Below the pieces are notes generated by a model. That model did no database searches. It worked only from the letters and a program-made list of their open reading frames with translations, and was not told where the DNA came from. DNA of 23,749 nt. Source: Caldisericota bacterium (GTDB lineage: Bacteria; CAIJMQ01; JAADFP01). Position 1 is the stretch's first letter. Each line of letters opens with the position of its first letter. This document shows, one piece after another, positions 23,261 to 23,749 of the stretch. Where the stretch lies: NCBI GenBank assembly GCA_013152825.1, contig JAADFP010000021.1, positions 1 to 23,749 on the forward strand. The letters run 5' to 3'. The position numbers and the translations under genes are program-made.

Positions 23261-23749
23261 ATGAAAGAATTTCCCACCCGTTATAACTGGTCAGGTATAG
23301 AGGAGAAGTGGATAAACAGATGGGAGAGTGGTAACTTTTTTCACGTTAAACCAGCGAAAGACAAGAAACCCTACTGTATTGTAATTCCTCCTCCTAATAT
23401 CACTGGCTCCCTGCACATGGGGCATGCCCTGGACGAAACTATCCAGGATATCTTGGTAAGATTCAGGCGTATGCAGGGCTATGCCTCCCTGTGGATACCA
23501 GGGTGTGACCATGCAGGTATCGCTACCCAGAACGTAGTGGAAAGAGACCTGGCAAAAGAGGGGCTGAGAAAGGAGGACATTGGCAGAGACAAGTTCATAG
23601 AGAGAGTGTGGAAATGGAAAGGATTGCATGAAGAGAGGATAAAAGAGCAGTTAAAAAGGCTGGGTGCTTCCTGCGACTGGCAAAGGTGGGCATTTACCCT
23701 GGATGAAAAAAGGGCCCGCGCAGTAAGAGAGGCCTTTGTAAAGTTATAC
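23261..23749 (+). CDS. valS: Valyl-tRNA synthetase, 5' part
   Basis: A class Ia synthetase cut off by the window end; 163 codons are visible. They carry 'TRYNWSGIEEKWINRWES', then PPPNITGSLHMGHALDETIQDILVRFRRM with the HIGH-type motif HMGH at 52-55, and LWIPGCDHAGIATQ at 78-90. Most ValS proteins that I recall have PGTDHAGIATQ, so Cys82 replaces Thr. The 'WKWK...HEERIKEQLKRLGASCDWQRWAFTLD' segment is also characteristic of ValS. It has its own promoter and is not coupled to the upstream gene. Confidence 0.96.
   Translation, partial: MKEFPTRYNWSGIEEKWINRWESGNFFHVKPAKDKKPYCIVIPPPNITGSLHMGHALDETIQDILVRFRRMQGYASLWIPGCDHAGIATQNVVERDLAKEGLRKEDIGRDKFIERVWKWKGLHEERIKEQLKRLGASCDWQRWAFTLDEKRARAVREAFVKLY

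Noticed and set aside
1..23749. tRNA or rRNA genes
   Set aside because: No cloverleaf-compatible region with the conserved T-loop sequence or rRNA segment was recognised on either strand by eye.

Overview
The window looks like a contig from an uncultured, probably anaerobic, Gram-negative-type bacterium. Support for this comes from a VorB-type 2-oxoacid:ferredoxin oxidoreductase subunit, a K+-dependent-type membrane pyrophosphatase, an NAD-linked (PyrK/PyrD) dihydroorotate dehydrogenase, a lipobox lipoprotein, and a major-pilin-like protein of the H-X9-DG class common in Planctomycetes, Lentisphaerae and Omnitrophota-like lineages. The phylum cannot be fixed from this sequence; an Omnitrophota/Desantisbacteria/Aerophobetes-like lineage is only a guess from gene style and repeat content.

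Layout, left to right. (1) 1-3.1 kb, minus strand: a GT39/ArnT-like membrane glycosyltransferase followed by a frameshifted vorB. (2) 3.3-3.9 kb, plus: an antitoxin-like/PIN-toxin pair. (3) 4.2-8.0 kb, plus: a BatA/VWA membrane protein, a 57-residue lipoprotein, pyrK and pyrD, nearly all overlapping. (4) 8.0-9.7 kb, minus, convergent with pyrD: a frameshifted Na/Pi symporter and phoU. (5) 10.3-15.5 kb, minus: prs-rplY-pth-hppA-uppP, with hppA and uppP frameshifted. (6) 16.3-18.6 kb, plus: a frameshifted SDR (fructuronate/mannonate reductase-like), cutA and a UroD-family protein. (7) 19.2-23.7 kb, plus: a pilin with a near-consensus promoter and strong terminator, then thiC (or a paralogue), an iron-type alcohol dehydrogenase, def, an unrecognised gene, and the 5' end of valS.

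The most unusual property is five frame-broken genes among otherwise well-preserved ones. In four of them the break is an exact short tandem duplication (10, 5, 4 and 7 bp); removing one copy restores both the frame and the family consensus: 741-760 in vorB, 9574-9583 in the Na/Pi symporter, 10918-10925 in uppP, 12231-12244 in hppA. The fifth (SDR, near 16720) is a net +1 shift without a clear repeat. The duplications have little or no microhomology at their edges, as expected from fill-in of staggered breaks, from excision footprints, or from an assembly artefact; the sequence alone cannot decide between these.

The second unusual property is a modular family of intergenic repeats at four loci (85-175, 9963-10215, 15545-16173, 18822-19120). 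It is built from recurring blocks: a GGGTTT/AAACCC block, a TACCAGGA block, a 'CTTACTCAC/CTCGCTACTAACTACT' block, a 'GACCTTAGACTTTAG' block, and two palindromic hairpins. Two copies, at 16111-16167 and 18847-18903, are inverted and 56/57 identical, and they flank the SDR-cutA-UroD segment.

Promoters can be read for several genes. TTGAXX-N17-TATAAA occurs before the pilin, thiC and valS. A recurring TGNTAAAAT (extended -10) occurs before the glycosyltransferase, BatA/VWA, prs and thiC genes, in two cases only 6 nt before the start codon, suggesting leaderless or very short-leader mRNAs.
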